A stretch of 64,000 nucleotides of DNA from Chitinophagaceae bacterium (GTDB lineage: Bacteria > Bacteroidota > Bacteroidia > Chitinophagales > Chitinophagaceae). The DNA lies in contig JAGFIS010000011.1 in assembly GCA_024103425.1 (NCBI GenBank), forward strand, positions 62,001 to 126,000. Direction: 5' to 3'. Both the position numbers and the translations under genes were made by a program. Shown piece by piece: positions 8,529 to 17,951 of the stretch. The first letter of the stretch is position 1, and each line of letters opens with the position of its first letter. The notes beneath the pieces are model-generated. The model was not told the DNA's origin. It saw nothing but the letters and a program-made list of their open reading frames with translations, and did no database searches.

Positions 8529-9812
8529 ATGTGGATCAGTAAATCACTTATAGCAGTCATCCTGGGTGGTGGAGCAGGTACCAGACTTTATCCCCTTACA
8601 GCCAGCCGCAGTAAGCCTGCGGTACCACTCGCAGGAAAATATCGATTGGTGGATATTCCTATTTCCAATTGTATCAACTCCAACATCAACCGAATTTTTG
8701 TGCTGACGCAATTCAATTCTGCTTCATTGAATAAGCACATCAAAAACACCTATCAGTTCAGTGTTTTCAGCAGTGGATTTGCTGATATTCTCGCAGCAGA
8801 ACAGACACCCGACAGTTCGCAATGGTTTCAGGGAACGGCAGATGCTGTGCGCCAGTCGCTGAGGCACCTGGATAGTTTCCAATACGATCATGTACTGATA
8901 CTATCAGGAGACCAGTTGTATCAAATGGATTTCGGCAATATGTTCAGAACTCACGAGATGACAAGTGCCGATATTACCATTGCTACTATCCCCGTTAACG
9001 GTAAAGATGCCACCTCATTCGGCATTCTGAAGGCCAATGAGAACAACAGGATCAATGCGTTCATTGAGAAACCTGCTGCAGAACTGTTGCCCGATTGGGT
9101 GAGCGAGACAGGTGACGCAATGAAGAGTGCAGGAAGAATCTATCTGGCAAGCATGGGTATCTATATTTTCAAAAAGCAAGTGCTGCTCGATTTGCTGCTG
9201 GATGAACATAAAGGTGCTACCGATTTCGGAAAAGAAATTATTCCCGGGTGCATTGAGAAGTACAATGTGTTCAGTTATCAGTATGGCGGTTATTGGACAG
9301 ACATTGGAAATATTTCTTCTTTCTTTGAAGCCAATCTTGCACTGACAAAAGAACTGCCTCCCTTCAACCTGTTTGACAACGAGAACAAGGTGTATTCACG
9401 TGCACGCATGTTGCCGCCTGCAAAACTCAGTTCTACCAAAGTTGCCAACGCGATCATCAGTGAGGGCTGTATCATTAATGCCGACCTGATTGAGAATTGT
9501 GTAATCGGAATCAGAACAAGGATTGGAAGCGGTACCAAGATATCTAAGTGTTATGTAATGGGCTGCGACTATTACGAGACTCTGGAAGATATGAAGTATG
9601 CCGCAGAAAGAGGCATTCCACAACTGGGAATCGGTAACAATTGCCTTATAGAAAATGCCATTCTTGATAAAGACTGCCGTATAGGCGATAACGTCAAGAT
9701 CAGAGGAGGAGATCATCTCCCCGATTCCGACCACGAATTGTACACCGTTAAAGACGGTATCGTGGTAGTGAAGAAGGCGGCCATACTGCCTGATAATTTT
9801 GAGATAGGATAA
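8529..9812 (+). CDS. glgC: glucose-1-phosphate adenylyltransferase
   Basis: A 427-residue enzyme that makes ADP-glucose from glucose 1-phosphate and ATP, the committed step of glycogen synthesis. Visible signatures are the nucleotidyltransferase loop LGGGAGTRLYPLT (residues 13-25), SKPAVPLAGKYRLVDIPISNC, the sugar-binding FIEKP, GYWTDIG, and C-terminal left-handed beta-helix hexapeptides (IIxADLIENCVIGIRTRIG). A palindromic ACAAATTTGT followed by a T run lies in the 73-base gap from glgA, so the two genes may not be fully co-transcribed. Length is normal. Confidence 0.95.
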   Translation: MWISKSLIAVILGGGAGTRLYPLTASRSKPAVPLAGKYRLVDIPISNCINSNINRIFVLTQFNSASLNKHIKNTYQFSVFSSGFADILAAEQTPDSSQWFQGTADAVRQSLRHLDSFQYDHVLILSGDQLYQMDFGNMFRTHEMTSADITIATIPVNGKDATSFGILKANENNRINAFIEKPAAELLPDWVSETGDAMKSAGRIYLASMGIYIFKKQVLLDLLLDEHKGATDFGKEIIPGCIEKYNVFSYQYGGYWTDIGNISSFFEANLALTKELPPFNLFDNENKVYSRARMLPPAKLSSTKVANAIISEGCIINADLIENCVIGIRTRIGSGTKISKCYVMGCDYYETLEDMKYAAERGIPQLGIGNNCLIENAILDKDCRIGDNVKIRGGDHLPDSDHELYTVKDGIVVVKKAAILPDNFEIG

Positions 9813-9816
9813 AAAT

Positions 9817-9851
9817 AAGGTTGCCAACGTTCGAAAGGTTGCCAACCTTTG
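9817..9851. repeat. duplicated AAGGTTGCCAAC palindrome, possible terminator
   Basis: AAGGTTGCCAAC occurs at 9817-9828 and again at 9836-9847; the second copy extends to the near-perfect palindrome AAAGGTTGCCAACCTTT (9835-9851). It sits five bases after the glgC stop and is followed by a weak T run. It could be a terminator or a small intergenic repeat. Confidence 0.45.
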
Positions 9852-9985
9852 AATTTTATGTCAGGATCATCAGGCTTCCGTTAGGATTAACACATAGGAA
9901 GTTTGTGATTTGAAATAATTGCCGATTTGATTTCAGAATTAAGTATTTTGTGTATCATTTACACAATTCAACTTTCCGACTGACT

Positions 9986-11320
9986 ATGCCAAAATCCAAC
10001 CATCTTTCCATGGCTCAGATCATCAACATGAGCTTTGGTTTTTTCGGAATTCAGTTTGGTTTTGCACTGCAGACTGCCAACGTTTCAAGAATTTTTCAGA
10101 CACTTGGTGCTGAGATAGACAAGATCGGTTATCTGTGGGCAGCGGCTCCCATCACCGGTTTGCTGGTGCAACCCATCATCGGGTACTTCAGCGACCGTAC
10201 ATGGCATAAGAAGTGGGGGAGGAGAAGGCCTTACTTTTTTCTCGGGGCCGTCTTTGCTTCTATCGCCCTGTTCCTGATGCCACATTCTACTGCACTCTGG
10301 ATGGCTGCTTTACTGTTATGGGTGATGGATGCAACCATCAATATTTCAATGGAACCGTTCAGAGCTTTTGTTGGAGACAAATTGCCGCCTGCACAGCGGA
10401 CACTGGGTTTTGCCACTCAGACTTTCTTCATCGGTTTGGGAGCAGTGATTGCATCATTGCTGCCGTGGATTCTGACAGACTTCTTCGGGGTGAGCAATGA
10501 AGCGCCTGAGCATGTGATTCCCGATTCGGTGAGGTATTCCTTCATTGCGGGTGCTGTGGTATTCTTCCTTTCGGTGCTGTGGACAGTCATCAGTTCCGAC
10601 GAATATCCTCCGGAGGATATGGAAGCCTGGAAAGCCGAAATGGAGCGCACCAAAGGCTTTTGGAAGGGCATCAAAGAAATTGGCCACGGTATTCTCAATA
10701 TGCCGAAGACCATGCAGCAACTGGCAGTCGTTCAGTTCTTCACCTGGGTGGGCTTCTTCTGTATGTGGGTATATACCACTCCTGCGATAGCAGAAAATGT
10801 TTACGGAACGGTAGATGCGCAATCCAAGAGTTTCCAGGATGCAGGCAATTGGGTGGGTTCGATGTTTGCCGTTTATAACGGTATCTCTTTCCTGGCGGCC
10901 TTTCTGCTGCCGGTCATTGCCGATAAGACGAGCCGCACGGGAACACACCTGATGTGTTTAGTGTTAGGCGGGCTTGGTTTGATTTCCATGTATTTTATAA
11001 CGGATAAAAATCTGCTCTTGCTGCCGATGATATTTGTTGGCCTTGCATGGGCTTCCACGCTCACGATTCCCTATGCAATCCTTGCGGGATCGCTGCCGCC
11101 CGAAAAAATGGGATTCTATATGGGGGTGTTCAATTTCTTCATTGTGATTCCGCAGATCGTGATGACCTTTCTTTCGGGACCGATCCTGAAAGCATTTTTC
11201 GGTAACCATGCGATATACATCCTGATTCTCGGTGGTATATCACTGATTATTGGAGGCTTCTCCAACTTCATTGTTGACGATAAAGAATTTAAGACCAAGA
11301 TCAAACCCAAGACGGTTTAA
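9986..11320 (+). CDS. MFS sugar permease, SLC45/maltose-sucrose type
   Basis: A 444-residue permease with 12 predicted helices, resembling the GPH/SLC45-like maltose and sucrose:H+ symporters. It has GFFGIQFGFALQTANVSRIFQTLGA at helix 1, the loop-2 motif GYFSDRTWHKKWGRRRPYFFLG, and EPFRAFVGDKLP. The neighbours (glgA, glgC upstream; a maltodextrin hydrolase 7 bases downstream) support uptake of maltose or maltodextrin. The ATG at 9986 is preferred; a GTG frame at 9950 would add 12 residues with no family match. Substrate is inferred from context. Confidence 0.82.
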   Translation: MPKSNHLSMAQIINMSFGFFGIQFGFALQTANVSRIFQTLGAEIDKIGYLWAAAPITGLLVQPIIGYFSDRTWHKKWGRRRPYFFLGAVFASIALFLMPHSTALWMAALLLWVMDATINISMEPFRAFVGDKLPPAQRTLGFATQTFFIGLGAVIASLLPWILTDFFGVSNEAPEHVIPDSVRYSFIAGAVVFFLSVLWTVISSDEYPPEDMEAWKAEMERTKGFWKGIKEIGHGILNMPKTMQQLAVVQFFTWVGFFCMWVYTTPAIAENVYGTVDAQSKSFQDAGNWVGSMFAVYNGISFLAAFLLPVIADKTSRTGTHLMCLVLGGLGLISMYFITDKNLLLLPMIFVGLAWASTLTIPYAILAGSLPPEKMGFYMGVFNFFIVIPQIVMTFLSGPILKAFFGNHAIYILILGGISLIIGGFSNFIVDDKEFKTKIKPKTV

Positions 11321-11327
11321 TAAACAG

Positions 11328-13217
11328 ATGTCAATTAAAACAACTATAAAACGAACAATCTCTTTTTGCATCACCTGCAAAACGGTGATGGTTTTTGTAT
11401 TCGCAGTCATCAGTCTGCAGGGGTTTTCGCAGTCGTACGATTGCTATCCTACAAACTGGTGGACAGACATGAAGTACTCCGCCCTTCAGTTGATGATTCA
11501 CGGAAAAAATGTTGGTGCCGGAAATGGCTTTTCCATTAAGTACCCGGGTATAGAACTGAAAAAAGTAATCAGACCGGAGGGAAAGAATTATGTTTTTCTG
11601 GATATAGAAATCAGGAAGAATGCAAAACCCGGGGCTGCTCAGATCGCTTTTACGCTTGACGGCCGGAAGAAGTCTATTCCATTTGAATTAAAACCACGCA
11701 GGCAAGGTAACGGTACAGCTTATGCGCAGGGAGTAACGTCTGAAGATTTTATTTATCTCATCATGCCCGACAGGTTTAGCAATGGCGACTTGTCTAATGA
11801 CCGTGTTGCTTGGATGAGAGACCAATCGTTAAACAGAGATTCAGTTTTTGACAGGCATGGAGGAGATCTGAAAGGCGTGCAGAATCACTTAGATTATTTG
11901 AGTGCACTTGGGGTAACTGCCATCTGGCTGAATCCCGTGATAGAAAATGATATGCCCAATCGTACAGAGCATGGATACGCGTTTACCAACCATTATAAAA
12001 TAGAACCGAGGATTGGTGGAGAAGCGGCATATTATTCTCTGATTGATGCCGCCCACAGGAAAGGTATCAAGATTATTCAGGATGCGGTGTACAATCACGT
12101 TGGCAGTTATCACTTTACGGTTTTAGATCCGCCAATGAAAGACTGGCTGCATCAATGGGATAAATACACCAACACAACTTATAAAGAGCAGACCATCTTT
12201 GACCCATACGGGACCAAGATCGATAGAGATAAAATGCAGGATGGCTGGTTCGTGCCGAGTATGCCCGATCTGAATCAGAATAATCCTTTTGTAGAGAAGT
12301 TTTTAATTCAGCATGCCATCTGGACGGTGGAACAGTTCGGCATTGACGGCTGGCGGATCGATACCTACGCCTACAACGACCTTGAATTTATGAATCGCTG
12401 TAACAAAGCATTGACGGACGAATTTCCTCAGCTCACCATGTTTGGAGAAACATGGGTGCATGGCGTGGTGAACCAGAGTTATTTCGTCGAGAACAATTAC
12501 GACATTCCTTTCAAGAGTAATCTGCAGGGGGTAACCGACTTTCAGACACTCTGGGGTATTACGGATGCGATGACTAAAGATTTCGGATGGACAGATGGCG
12601 TCAACAGGTTATACAACACGCTCACCAATGATTTTGTGTACAAAGACCCGATGCGCAATGTCATCTTCTTAGACAATCACGATCTGAGCAGGTTTTACAG
12701 CATTGTCGGGAAGGATTTCAAAAAGTACAAAGCCGCCCTAATCTGGCTGATGTCTTGCCGTGGTATTCCGCAGTTGTATTACGGAGCCGAGATCGGAATG
12801 GAAGGCTTTACGTCGCCTGTGGATGGATATGTCAGGCAGGATTTTCCGGGAGGATGGCCGGGGGATGCTGCTAATAAATTTGAGGCATCCGGCAGGAATG
12901 ACGAAGAAAACAGAATCTGGAATCTGGTCAGCACCTTGGGACAGTTCCGAAAAACATCAACCGCCATTAAGAGCGGCAAGATGCAACATTACACACCCGT
13001 TAACGGAGAATATGTTTACTTCAGATACGACGATGCACAAACCATCATGGTGATTATGAACACCGGTAAAGAGTCTTTCAGGTTTAAAGGAGAGAATTTC
13101 AGCGAACGCACTGCCGGCTTCACGCAGATGCAAAATATTTTAACGGGCGAGACCGTTTCCATTGCTGATTATGTATTGTATCCCGGAGATGCGGAGATAT
13201 GGGAGTTGAAAAGATAA
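11328..13217 (+). CDS. GH13 cyclomaltodextrinase/neopullulanase-type alpha-amylase, exported
   Basis: A 629-residue glycoside hydrolase. After a signal peptide ending near FSQ (about residue 35) comes a cyclomaltodextrinase-type N-terminal beta domain (WWTDMKYSALQLMIHG), then the (beta/alpha)8 barrel with all GH13 regions: DAVYNH, GWRIDTYAYN with the nucleophile Asp, GETW with the acid/base Glu, and LDNHDLSRF. It probably cleaves alpha-1,4/1,6 maltodextrins in the periplasm, feeding the adjacent permease. The first ATG (11328) gives a long basic n-region; ATG at 11388 (MVFVFAVIS) is an alternative start with a shorter signal peptide. It starts seven bases after the permease stop. Confidence 0.92.
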   Translation: MSIKTTIKRTISFCITCKTVMVFVFAVISLQGFSQSYDCYPTNWWTDMKYSALQLMIHGKNVGAGNGFSIKYPGIELKKVIRPEGKNYVFLDIEIRKNAKPGAAQIAFTLDGRKKSIPFELKPRRQGNGTAYAQGVTSEDFIYLIMPDRFSNGDLSNDRVAWMRDQSLNRDSVFDRHGGDLKGVQNHLDYLSALGVTAIWLNPVIENDMPNRTEHGYAFTNHYKIEPRIGGEAAYYSLIDAAHRKGIKIIQDAVYNHVGSYHFTVLDPPMKDWLHQWDKYTNTTYKEQTIFDPYGTKIDRDKMQDGWFVPSMPDLNQNNPFVEKFLIQHAIWTVEQFGIDGWRIDTYAYNDLEFMNRCNKALTDEFPQLTMFGETWVHGVVNQSYFVENNYDIPFKSNLQGVTDFQTLWGITDAMTKDFGWTDGVNRLYNTLTNDFVYKDPMRNVIFLDNHDLSRFYSIVGKDFKKYKAALIWLMSCRGIPQLYYGAEIGMEGFTSPVDGYVRQDFPGGWPGDAANKFEASGRNDEENRIWNLVSTLGQFRKTSTAIKSGKMQHYTPVNGEYVYFRYDDAQTIMVIMNTGKESFRFKGENFSERTAGFTQMQNILTGETVSIADYVLYPGDAEIWELKR

Positions 13218-13371
13218 TTAGCAATATATTTTAATTGCTTATGTAAACTCTTGCGATATATTTACACACTTTACCGAAGAACACATTGCCGGCGGTTGAA
13301 TATCTTTATCAAACCTTTGTTAATTCAACATCGTCAGGGAAGGTGTAATATTTCTTCGGCTAATTTTAAAT

Positions 13372-15555
13372 ATGAAAGCTATAACCGATTTTATTATGAG
13401 TAAAAGATTTATACCTGTTCTGATTGTACTGATAATCGGAGGGCTGTTTGTGGCACATGGTGTATTGGGTAAGAATGAAACCAATCTGCGAGACCCTGAA
13501 GACAGATATCAGCAGATTCTTAAGGATGTTGGCTTTATCCTTGAGAGAGGGCATTTCAGTCCGAAAAATATAGACGACAAATTCTCTGAAGAAGTGCTGA
13601 AGAACCTCGAAGAAACCCTTGATCCCGAGAAAGTAATTTTTTACAAGAAAGATATTGAGTCGTTTGGTCAATTTAAAGACAGAATTGACGATGAAATTCA
13701 CGGTGCACCGCTGAAGTCGTTCTATTTCATCACCGATGTTTATAACAAACGTTTTGATGAGCTCGAGGCATTGTACAACCGCGCACTTGCCGAGAAAATG
13801 AATTTCAATGTGAAAGAAAATTATACTCCTGATCCCGAGAAGCGCGATTATCCGGCCGGCGAAAAAGAGCGGTACGATTTCGTGCGCAAGAAAATCAAGT
13901 ATCAGGTATTGGTGAAATATTCTGATATGCAAAACCTGCGCGACAGCAGTAAGGTAACACCGGTAAAAGCAGACAGTACGTTGTTGCGCGAAGCCGTTGA
14001 AGCTGTAACAAAACAGACCAAAAGGCTTTTTCAGACAACGAGAACCCACAATACGCAAGATGACCAGTTCTCAACCTTCATGAATGCTATCACCGGCACG
14101 ATGGATCCGCATACTACCTTCATGAACCCGATCGATAAAAGAAGTTTTGACGAAAGCCTGAGCGGGACATTTTATGGTATCGGTGCACAGTTACAGGAAG
14201 TGGACGGACAGATCAGGGTGGCAAGTGTCATTACGGGTATGCCTGCCTGGAAGAGTGGAGAAGTGGAGGTGAATGATGTGATTCTGAAGGTAGGCCAGGG
14301 AGCAGAGCCCCCTGTTGATGTAACAAGCTATTCTGTTCAGGATGCAGTGAAACTGATCCGCGGTGAGAAATTAGGTTCTGAGGTAAGGTTAACGTTGAAG
14401 AAGACCGATGGTTCGGTGAAGGTTGTCAGCCTGCTCAGAGATAAGATAGATCTGGATGACACTTATGCAAAAAGTGCCATCATAGAAGGCACCAACAAAA
14501 TCGGCTTCATCAGGCTTCCTGAGTTTTACGCCGACTTTGAAAATCCTTCGGCGCGCAGATCGGCTACTGATGTTGCCAATGAAGTTAAAAAGCTGATGGC
14601 TCAGAATGTAGATGGCATCATCATAGACCTCAGGCAGAATGGCGGTGGCTCGCTTCAGGATGTTGTAGATATGGTCGGATTGTTCGTGAAAGACGGGCCA
14701 GTGGTACAAGTGAGGGGGCGCGGTGAGCGTCCGAACGTGCTGAATACTAGAGAGCACGGACCACTTTACACGGGACCGGTTACTGTTATGGTTGACGAAT
14801 TGAGTGCATCGGCATCAGAGATTTTCGCAGCAGCCATTCAGGATTACAATAGAGGCATTATCATCGGCAGCAGCAGTACCTTCGGAAAAGGAACTGTTCA
14901 AAGAAGTATTCCGTTGATTTCTCAGTCGTCAAACTTCTTTACCAACCGCAGTTCGCAAGACCTGGGCAGCCTCAAGCTTACGTTTAGGAAATTCTACAGG
15001 ATCAGTGGTGGCACCACACAGTTGAAGGGTGTAGTGCCAGATATCATCGTGCCCAACCGTTTAGAGAAGATCAAGATCAGAGAGAAAGATAATCCCGATG
15101 CCCTCGGATGGGATACCATATCAAGGGTAAGGTATTCTCTGTGGGATCCCGGCTATAATTACAGAGATATAGTTTCAACGGCAACCGAACGTATCAAGAC
15201 AGATTCCAGTTTTGAAGGGATCAAAAGAACCGTCGAACAAATGGACAACCTGGGCAACAGCGATATACCTTTAAACATCGGCGACTTTAAACAATTCCAG
15301 GCAAAAGTGCGTACACTCTCCAAAGAGTTGGACGGATACTACAAAGTGGATAAAAAGCTTGAAGTGATCGGTCTTCCTGAGGATATGGCCAGCCTGGGAG
15401 AAGATTCGCTGAAGATCAGGACTCAGGACACCTTCTTAAAAGGTATCAGCGGTGATATTTATGTCAAAGAGGCTGTCAGCGTGATGAATCAGCTTGTGAG
15501 CAAAGAGCAATTGGTAAGGCGTGAGGAGCGCAAGGAACTACAGTTTCAGGATTAA
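13372..15555 (+). CDS. tail-specific (carboxy-terminal processing) protease, S41A family
   Basis: A 727-residue periplasmic protease with an N-terminal membrane anchor or signal sequence (residues 9-32), an N-terminal helical domain, a PDZ domain roughly at 255-345 (GIGAQLQEVDGQIRVASVITGMPAWKSG), and the S41 catalytic core. The Ser is in ELSASASEIFAA and the Lys in SSTFGKGTVQ. Long Prc/Tsp-type enzymes degrade periplasmic proteins with apolar C-termini and trim lipoproteins. The start could be ATG 13372 or ATG 13396 (MSKRFIPVL), which would shorten the leader by eight residues. A strong terminator follows. Confidence 0.92.
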   Translation: MKAITDFIMSKRFIPVLIVLIIGGLFVAHGVLGKNETNLRDPEDRYQQILKDVGFILERGHFSPKNIDDKFSEEVLKNLEETLDPEKVIFYKKDIESFGQFKDRIDDEIHGAPLKSFYFITDVYNKRFDELEALYNRALAEKMNFNVKENYTPDPEKRDYPAGEKERYDFVRKKIKYQVLVKYSDMQNLRDSSKVTPVKADSTLLREAVEAVTKQTKRLFQTTRTHNTQDDQFSTFMNAITGTMDPHTTFMNPIDKRSFDESLSGTFYGIGAQLQEVDGQIRVASVITGMPAWKSGEVEVNDVILKVGQGAEPPVDVTSYSVQDAVKLIRGEKLGSEVRLTLKKTDGSVKVVSLLRDKIDLDDTYAKSAIIEGTNKIGFIRLPEFYADFENPSARRSATDVANEVKKLMAQNVDGIIIDLRQNGGGSLQDVVDMVGLFVKDGPVVQVRGRGERPNVLNTREHGPLYTGPVTVMVDELSASASEIFAAAIQDYNRGIIIGSSSTFGKGTVQRSIPLISQSSNFFTNRSSQDLGSLKLTFRKFYRISGGTTQLKGVVPDIIVPNRLEKIKIREKDNPDALGWDTISRVRYSLWDPGYNYRDIVSTATERIKTDSSFEGIKRTVEQMDNLGNSDIPLNIGDFKQFQAKVRTLSKELDGYYKVDKKLEVIGLPEDMASLGEDSLKIRTQDTFLKGISGDIYVKEAVSVMNQLVSKEQLVRREERKELQFQD

Positions 15556-15583
15556 GAGATATTAAATTTTTAATAATCTAAAG

Positions 15584-15616
15584 CCCCTTTCTAAGTGCAA
15601 CGGAAGGGGTTTTTTA
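15584..15616 (+). terminator. rho-independent terminator after the protease
   Basis: CCCCTTTC (15584-15591) pairs with GGAAGGGG (15602-15609) with one G-T wobble around a ten-base loop, followed by seven T residues. It separates the protease from pdhA. Confidence 0.85.
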
Positions 15617-15662
15617 TACCGGCCGGGGGATAAATCGAGCATACAATGATTTCTTTTTATTG

Positions 15663-15670
15663 TATCTTTG
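15663..15670 (+). promoter_or_regulatory. pdhA -7 element TATCTTTG
   Basis: TATCTTTG matches TAnnTTTG exactly and lies 20 bases before the TTG start of pdhA, just after the preceding terminator. No clear TTG -33 box is at the expected spacing. Confidence 0.5.
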
Positions 15671-15690
15671 CGACCTAAAATTTTGAAATT

Positions 15691-16683
15691 TTGGCAACTA
15701 AGTTCTCTAAAGAAACATATTTATACTGGTACGAATTGATGTTGCTTCTCAGAAGATTCGAAGAAAAATCGGGCCAGTTATATGGAATGCAGAAAATCAG
15801 GGGCTTTTGTCACCTGTATATCGGGCAGGAAGCAGTAGCAGCAGGATGCATGACAGCTACCAATCCGGATGATATTTTCATAACCGCTTATCGCGACCAC
15901 GGATTGGCAATCGCCAAAGGGGTGAGTGCTAAATCTTGTATGGCCGAGCTCTACGGAAAAGCTACAGGATGCAGTAAGGGTAAAGGAGGAAGCATGCACT
16001 TCTTCGGTGTGAAAGAGAAATTTTTCGGCGGACACGGTATCGTAGGAGCACAAATCGGTACAGGTGCCGGACTTGCATTTGCCGAGAAATACCGCGAGAC
16101 AGGAAATGTGGTGCTTTGTTTCTTTGGTGATGGCGCAGCCCGTCAGGGTATCCTGCACGAGGTCTTCAACCTGGCTATGCTTTGGGATCTGCCGGTGGTG
16201 TTCATCTGCGAGAACAACAACTATGCTATGGGTACTTCGGTAAAACGTACCTCTAACGTGCAAGATATTTCTAAACTCGCTTGTGCATACGATATGCCAG
16301 CAGAGCAGGTGGATGGGATGACTCCAGAAAGCGTTCACAAGGCTGTTGAAAAGGCAGTACAAAGAGCAAGAGAGAAGGGCGGGCCGACATTGCTGGAGAT
16401 CAAGACCTACCGTTACAAAGGGCACAGTATGAGTGACCCTGCCAAGTACAGGTCTAAAGAAGAAATGGAAGAATACAAAGAAAAGGATCCGATAGAAACT
16501 ACACTGACTAAACTCAAAAATGACCTCAATGTTTCTGATGAAGAAATAGAAGCCATTCACGAGAGAGTGAAACAGGAAGTGGAAGAATCAGTCACTTTTG
16601 CTGAAGAGAGTCCATGGCCTGATGACAGCGAACTTTACAAAGATATTTACGTCGAAGACGACTATCCTTTTATTACTGATTAA
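15691..16683 (+). CDS. pdhA: pyruvate dehydrogenase E1 component, alpha subunit
   Basis: A 330-residue thiamine-diphosphate subunit: FCHLYIGQEAVAAG, ITAYRDHG, KGGSMHFF, GAQIGTGAGLAFA, and the ThDP/Mg motif GDGAARQG ending in ENNNYAMGT. The phosphorylation-loop region YRYKGHSMSDP is also present. With an E1 beta partner it decarboxylates pyruvate and acetylates the E2 lipoyl domain. No E1 beta or E2 gene lies in this window, so the complex is encoded in pieces. The start is TTG at 15691 (MATKFSKETYLYWY), supported by the -7 element 20 bases upstream. The TPR gene follows after 27 bases. Confidence 0.93.
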   Translation: MATKFSKETYLYWYELMLLLRRFEEKSGQLYGMQKIRGFCHLYIGQEAVAAGCMTATNPDDIFITAYRDHGLAIAKGVSAKSCMAELYGKATGCSKGKGGSMHFFGVKEKFFGGHGIVGAQIGTGAGLAFAEKYRETGNVVLCFFGDGAARQGILHEVFNLAMLWDLPVVFICENNNYAMGTSVKRTSNVQDISKLACAYDMPAEQVDGMTPESVHKAVEKAVQRAREKGGPTLLEIKTYRYKGHSMSDPAKYRSKEEMEEYKEKDPIETTLTKLKNDLNVSDEEIEAIHERVKQEVEESVTFAEESPWPDDSELYKDIYVEDDYPFITD

Positions 16684-16710
16684 TCAAACAAATACAGAAA
16701 AATAACATCA

Positions 16711-17418
16711 ATGGCACATAAATCTGCGCCCGGTTCTGAAGTGGACATAGTAACGAAAGCCCGCGGCTTTTGGGATAAGAATAATAAAATGGTCACCTAC
16801 GTGGGATCTGTGGTTGTCCTCCTGCTGGCAGGCTGGATCGTTTATAAAGAATTCGTACAGAAACCCAAAATTAAAAAAGCAAACGACCTGGTTTATATCG
16901 TTCAGAAAAACTTTAACGAGTTTGCCAATACCAATGATTCAACAAAGGCTACACTGGCAGCTTTGGTACTCAACGGAGATGGAGCCAATGCCGGTGCCCT
17001 CAAGATTATCAACAATTACGGAGGCACACCTGCTGCTAATCTTTGCAGATACTATGCAGGAGCCAGCTACCTGAGCCTCGGCCAGTACGACAAAGCATTA
17101 GACCAGTTGAAGCATTTCGAAGCTAACGATGCCACCCAGATCGAAAGCCGTGCTTACGGTATGATGGGGGATGCTTCTGCTGAGCTCAACAAAACAGGAG
17201 ACGCCCTTAAATACTACAAGAAAGCAGCGAATGTGAATACGAAAGACGAATACACTTCGTCTGAGTTCCTTTTCCGTGCAGCTGCATACGCAATGTCTAT
17301 CGGCGATAATAAAGAGTCGCTCAAACTGTTCAAAGAACTGAAGAGCCAGTATCCCGGTACAGAAAAAGGAGCCGATGCAGACAGGTTTCTTGCAAGGCTT
17401 GGCGATGTGTCCAATTAA
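16711..17418 (+). CDS. membrane-anchored TPR protein (YfgM-like)
   Basis: A 235-residue protein with one N-terminal transmembrane helix (about residues 30-50, VGSVVVLLLAGWIVYKEF) followed by a repeat domain. TPR-like helices are visible: AASNLCRYYAGASYLSLGQYDKALDQLKHF, then AYGMMGDASAELNKTGDALKYYKKA, then a third pair. The layout matches the YfgM/ancillary translocon type and the TPR_21 family: cytoplasmic N-tip, periplasmic TPRs. It lies between pdhA and ribH with gaps of 27 and 12 bases. The partner protein is unknown. Confidence 0.75.
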   Translation: MAHKSAPGSEVDIVTKARGFWDKNNKMVTYVGSVVVLLLAGWIVYKEFVQKPKIKKANDLVYIVQKNFNEFANTNDSTKATLAALVLNGDGANAGALKIINNYGGTPAANLCRYYAGASYLSLGQYDKALDQLKHFEANDATQIESRAYGMMGDASAELNKTGDALKYYKKAANVNTKDEYTSSEFLFRAAAYAMSIGDNKESLKLFKELKSQYPGTEKGADADRFLARLGDVSN

Positions 17419-17430
17419 TTGAAAGATTAG

Positions 17431-17919
17431 ATGTCAACAGAAAGTCAAAACTTATATCAAATCAATACAGGCATTCTCCCAAAGGATGCCTGTGTTTTTA
17501 TTGTTCATACCCAGTGGAATCCCGGTATCGTCAACCGCCTTGTCGAAGGCTGTGTGGAGACGCTCAGGGAGTACGGAATGAACAACTTCAAACTGCTGGC
17601 CGTGCCAGGGGCCTTTGAAATTCCTTTCGGCATCCGATCTGTTTGGGAGACACATCGAAACAAATTCGAAAAGCCGCAGTGCTTTATAGCTCTGGGTTGC
17701 GTAATGCGCGGCGACACACCGCACTTCGATTATGTGTGCAAAGCCGTAACCGATGGTATTGTACACCTGAATCTCAGCCTGCCGGTACCCACGATCTTCG
17801 GTATCCTGACGGTGGATAATGAAGAACAGGCCAACGACCGCCTCGGCGGCAAGAACGGCCACAAAGGCAAAGAGGCTGCCCTCACAGCGCTTAAGATGAT
17901 GGAGCTGAAGTATTATTGA
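17431..17919 (+). CDS. ribH: 6,7-dimethyl-8-ribityllumazine synthase
   Basis: A 162-residue riboflavin-pathway enzyme condensing 5-amino-6-ribitylaminouracil with 3,4-dihydroxy-2-butanone 4-phosphate. Signatures are VHTQWNPGIVNRL near the N-terminus, VPGAFEIPFGI, ALGCVMRGDTPHFDYV with the catalytic His, and GILTVDNEEQANDR. It starts 12 bases after the TPR gene and probably shares its transcript. No FMN riboswitch is seen upstream. Length and motifs are normal. Confidence 0.95.
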   Translation: MSTESQNLYQINTGILPKDACVFIVHTQWNPGIVNRLVEGCVETLREYGMNNFKLLAVPGAFEIPFGIRSVWETHRNKFEKPQCFIALGCVMRGDTPHFDYVCKAVTDGIVHLNLSLPVPTIFGILTVDNEEQANDRLGGKNGHKGKEAALTALKMMELKYY

Positions 17920-17951
17920 GTTGAGGGGATTCTGAAGATTTCATTGAGGGT

